A DNA stretch of 64,000 nt, from positions 163,474 through 227,473 of the forward strand of contig CACDQQ010000001.1 of NCBI GenBank assembly GCA_902555065.1, written 5' to 3'. Shown here one piece after another: positions 62,053 through 64,000 of this stretch (positions within the stretch are counted from its first letter, which is position 1; every line of letters starts with the position of its first letter). Origin of the DNA: an uncultured Pelagibacteraceae bacterium (GTDB taxonomy: Bacteria > Pseudomonadota > Alphaproteobacteria > Pelagibacterales > Pelagibacteraceae). The translations under genes were made by a program, and so were the position numbers. The notes below the pieces were generated by a model. That model made no database searches and had not been told where the DNA came from. It saw only the letters and a list, made by a program, of their open reading frames with translations.

Positions 62053-62873
62053 TATATTTTTTTTAATTCCTTTTTAAGTTTTTTAAAGTAAATAAAAAGT
62101 TTTTTTTTCGTTATATTTCTGCCAATAATATTATTTAGGACTTTAGTATCAAAACAAAAATTATCATCAGTAAATTTTTTTTTTAAATTTATTATAATTT
62201 TTATTTTTTTTGCCTCAATAATATTGTTAAGAAAAAATTTTGTTTTTATAGGTATACCTGATCCTATATTAATAATTCCTTTATAGTTTAGATTAATTAA
62301 TTTTTCTAAAATTATACAAAAAACTTCTATTGGCAATAAATCTTTATAAAGGTTGTAGCTATTATCAAATATGATTTGTTTTTTTTTTAATCCAGAGATA
62401 ATTAAACTCATTAATGATGGTTTTTTTTTTCTTCCATTTTCAAGCCCTACAACATTCGAAAGTCTAAGAATTAATATATTGTTACTCAATAAATTCTTAC
62501 ATTTTTTTTCAGAAATTAAACAATTTTTAGCATAGACATTCATTGGTTGAATTTTAGATTTTTCTGTAATATTTATTTGTGGTTTATATACCTGCCTTGT
62601 GCTAATAAATATTAGTTTTGAATTAAAGTTTTTTATTATTTTTGCTATTCGATAATTCCTGTCTATTTTAGTATTATATTTTTTATTATAAAAATTAACG
62701 TTGTTACTAAAATTTACGACAATATCATTTTTTTTATAATTAAATTTGTTTATGTTTGTAAATCTTATTTTTTTTACTAGATATTTTTTTTTTAAGTATT
62801 TATAGAGATTCTCTTGCAAAAAACTTTTGTAACCAATTAAGATAATTCTTGATTTAATTTTTTGTTTTAACAC
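62052..62873 (-). CDS. NAD-dependent sugar epimerase/reductase-like protein
   Basis: ISTRQVYKPQINITEKSKIQPMNVYAKNCLISEK and INIGSGIPIKT; degenerate SDR. Confidence 0.7.
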   Translation of the reverse strand: MLKQKIKSRIILIGYKSFLQENLYKYLKKKYLVKKIRFTNINKFNYKKNDIVVNFSNNVNFYNKKYNTKIDRNYRIAKIIKNFNSKLIFISTRQVYKPQINITEKSKIQPMNVYAKNCLISEKKCKNLLSNNILILRLSNVVGLENGRKKKPSLMSLIISGLKKKQIIFDNSYNLYKDLLPIEVFCIILEKLINLNYKGIINIGSGIPIKTKFFLNNIIEAKKIKIIINLKKKFTDDNFCFDTKVLNNIIGRNITKKKLFIYFKKLKKELKKI

Positions 62874-63627
62874 CTATAATTCCTGAATAATCTATCTGCT
62901 GAAAAAATATATTTTCTTTGTTAGAAAAAAATTCATCTACAGCTTTTTTGCAACCTTTCCAGTGTCCATAATCATCAATTATAATTACTCCCCCCTCTTG
63001 GAGACAAGGATATAATTTTTCAAGTTCAGCTTTAGTAGACTCATAAAAGTCAGTATCTAATCTTAATAAACTTATTTTTTTTGGATGTTTATTTAATAAA
63101 GTTTCCTCAACTAAACCTTTAACATAAATAACATTATTAAGATTTATACCTGTTCTACTCATATTTTGTTTTACATAATCTAAAGTAGAATAAGCCCAAA
63201 TATCTTTTTTATTCTCAGATTTTTTGTTTTTATTCAATTCCACTATCGCATTTTGATTCAAAATATTTGTGTCAAATTTAGAAGGATTTGCCATACCGTC
63301 AAAAGTATCATAAAGCCACAATTTTTTTTTTTCTAAAGTTTCAAAATGCATCATTGAATATGCAATCATCATTGCAGAACCACCTCTAAATACACCGCAC
63401 TCTACAATGTCCCCCTCAATTTTATTTTTATAAATATAGTTTACTGCTTGGAACAATGACAAAAATCTTTCTCGACTAACATTTAATGACTCTGAATCAC
63501 AAATTTTATAAAATTGATTAAATTTACTTATATTGTCAACGTTAAATGTAATATCATTTCTTACATTTATTTTCTTTATTTCATACGAAAATAATTGAAA
63601 TATTTTTTTTATAATTTTTTTTATCAT
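62854..63627 (-). CDS. TylF/macrocin O-methyltransferase family protein
   Basis: GDIVECGVFRGGSAMMIAYSM, LYDTFDGMANPS, LLRLDTDFYESTKAELEKLYPCLQEGGVIIIDDYGHW. Confidence 0.9.
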   Translation of the reverse strand: MIKKIIKKIFQLFSYEIKKINVRNDITFNVDNISKFNQFYKICDSESLNVSRERFLSLFQAVNYIYKNKIEGDIVECGVFRGGSAMMIAYSMMHFETLEKKKLWLYDTFDGMANPSKFDTNILNQNAIVELNKNKKSENKKDIWAYSTLDYVKQNMSRTGINLNNVIYVKGLVEETLLNKHPKKISLLRLDTDFYESTKAELEKLYPCLQEGGVIIIDDYGHWKGCKKAVDEFFSNKENIFFQQIDYSGIIGVKTKN

Positions 63628-63677
63628 TTAATATTTATTTGTTTATAATTCTTTTTGACAAAATAGAAATAATAATA

Positions 63678-64000
63678 ATGAAAACTTTCGAATTTATAAA
63701 AAATAAATCTGAGATTTTTTTCTTTTCACTTCTTTTTTATGGGTTATCAATATCTATTTTTCTTAAAGAGTTATACTTATTATTTTTTAATAATGAAAAT
63801 TTTAATATTTTATTAATTTATCGATTTTTAATTGTATTATCATCTGTAATTTTGTTCTTCTTAGTAAAGAAAAAAATTAATTTAAAAATTTTTGCTTTAA
63901 TTTTACCTTGTATAATTTTTATAATAAATTCCTTATTAAATCCACAAATGAACTTCATTATTGATGGAATAAATTTTTTTAAATTAATAAATACTAAATT
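63678..64000 (+). CDS. Multi-TM membrane protein, N-terminal part (runs off the window)
   Basis: ATG at 63678: MKTFEFIKNKSEIFFFSLLFYGLSISIFLKELYLLFF..., open to the window end. Confidence 0.7.
   Translation, partial: MKTFEFIKNKSEIFFFSLLFYGLSISIFLKELYLLFFNNENFNILLIYRFLIVLSSVILFFLVKKKINLKIFALILPCIIFIINSLLNPQMNFIIDGINFFKLINTK

Noticed and set aside
1-64000. CRISPR arrays, IS elements, prophage, restriction or abortive-infection systems
   Set aside because: No regularly spaced repeats, transposase, integrase or recognisable defence proteins were seen on either strand.

Overview
This 64 kb window is very AT-rich, densely coding alphaproteobacterial DNA. Gene content and synteny look like SAR11 (Pelagibacterales); that assignment is inference from memory and no search was run. 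About 1-43.6 kb is conserved housekeeping: ppdK (partial), glySQ, an S49 peptidase, ispB, pdxH, aroC, dxs-ispA-xseB, sua5, an ABC-2 exporter, tRNA-Arg, rluD, rpoH, an autotransporter, purA, thiD, glmM, folP, ftsH, tilS, the cpoB-pal-tolB-tolA-tolR-tolQ block, a RuvC-like nuclease, yebC, fau-zapA, a tkt-gap-pgk-fba-thiE-efp-suhB run, rpmE, rpsU, tRNA-fMet and pntAB. Two small genes missing from the ORF track lie at 43.4-43.6 kb: an aa3 oxidase subunit IV-like protein and rpmJ/L36. At about 43.6 kb the content changes to a surface-polysaccharide island (gmd, fcl, glycosyltransferases, multi-TM proteins, acyltransferase, WecA-like, rfbB, TylF-like methyltransferase). A solitary 5S rRNA with its own consensus-like promoter sits inside its edge. 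The best leads are: (1) an autotransporter whose signal peptide is separated from the body by an out-of-frame 13-nt poly-A/T tract; (2) the orphan 5S rRNA with an epimerase ORF starting 8 nt after its 3' end; (3) the missed small genes; (4) a block of poorly recognisable genes at 47.4-55.6 kb; (5) an atypical RuvC-like protein at a tol locus lacking ruvAB.
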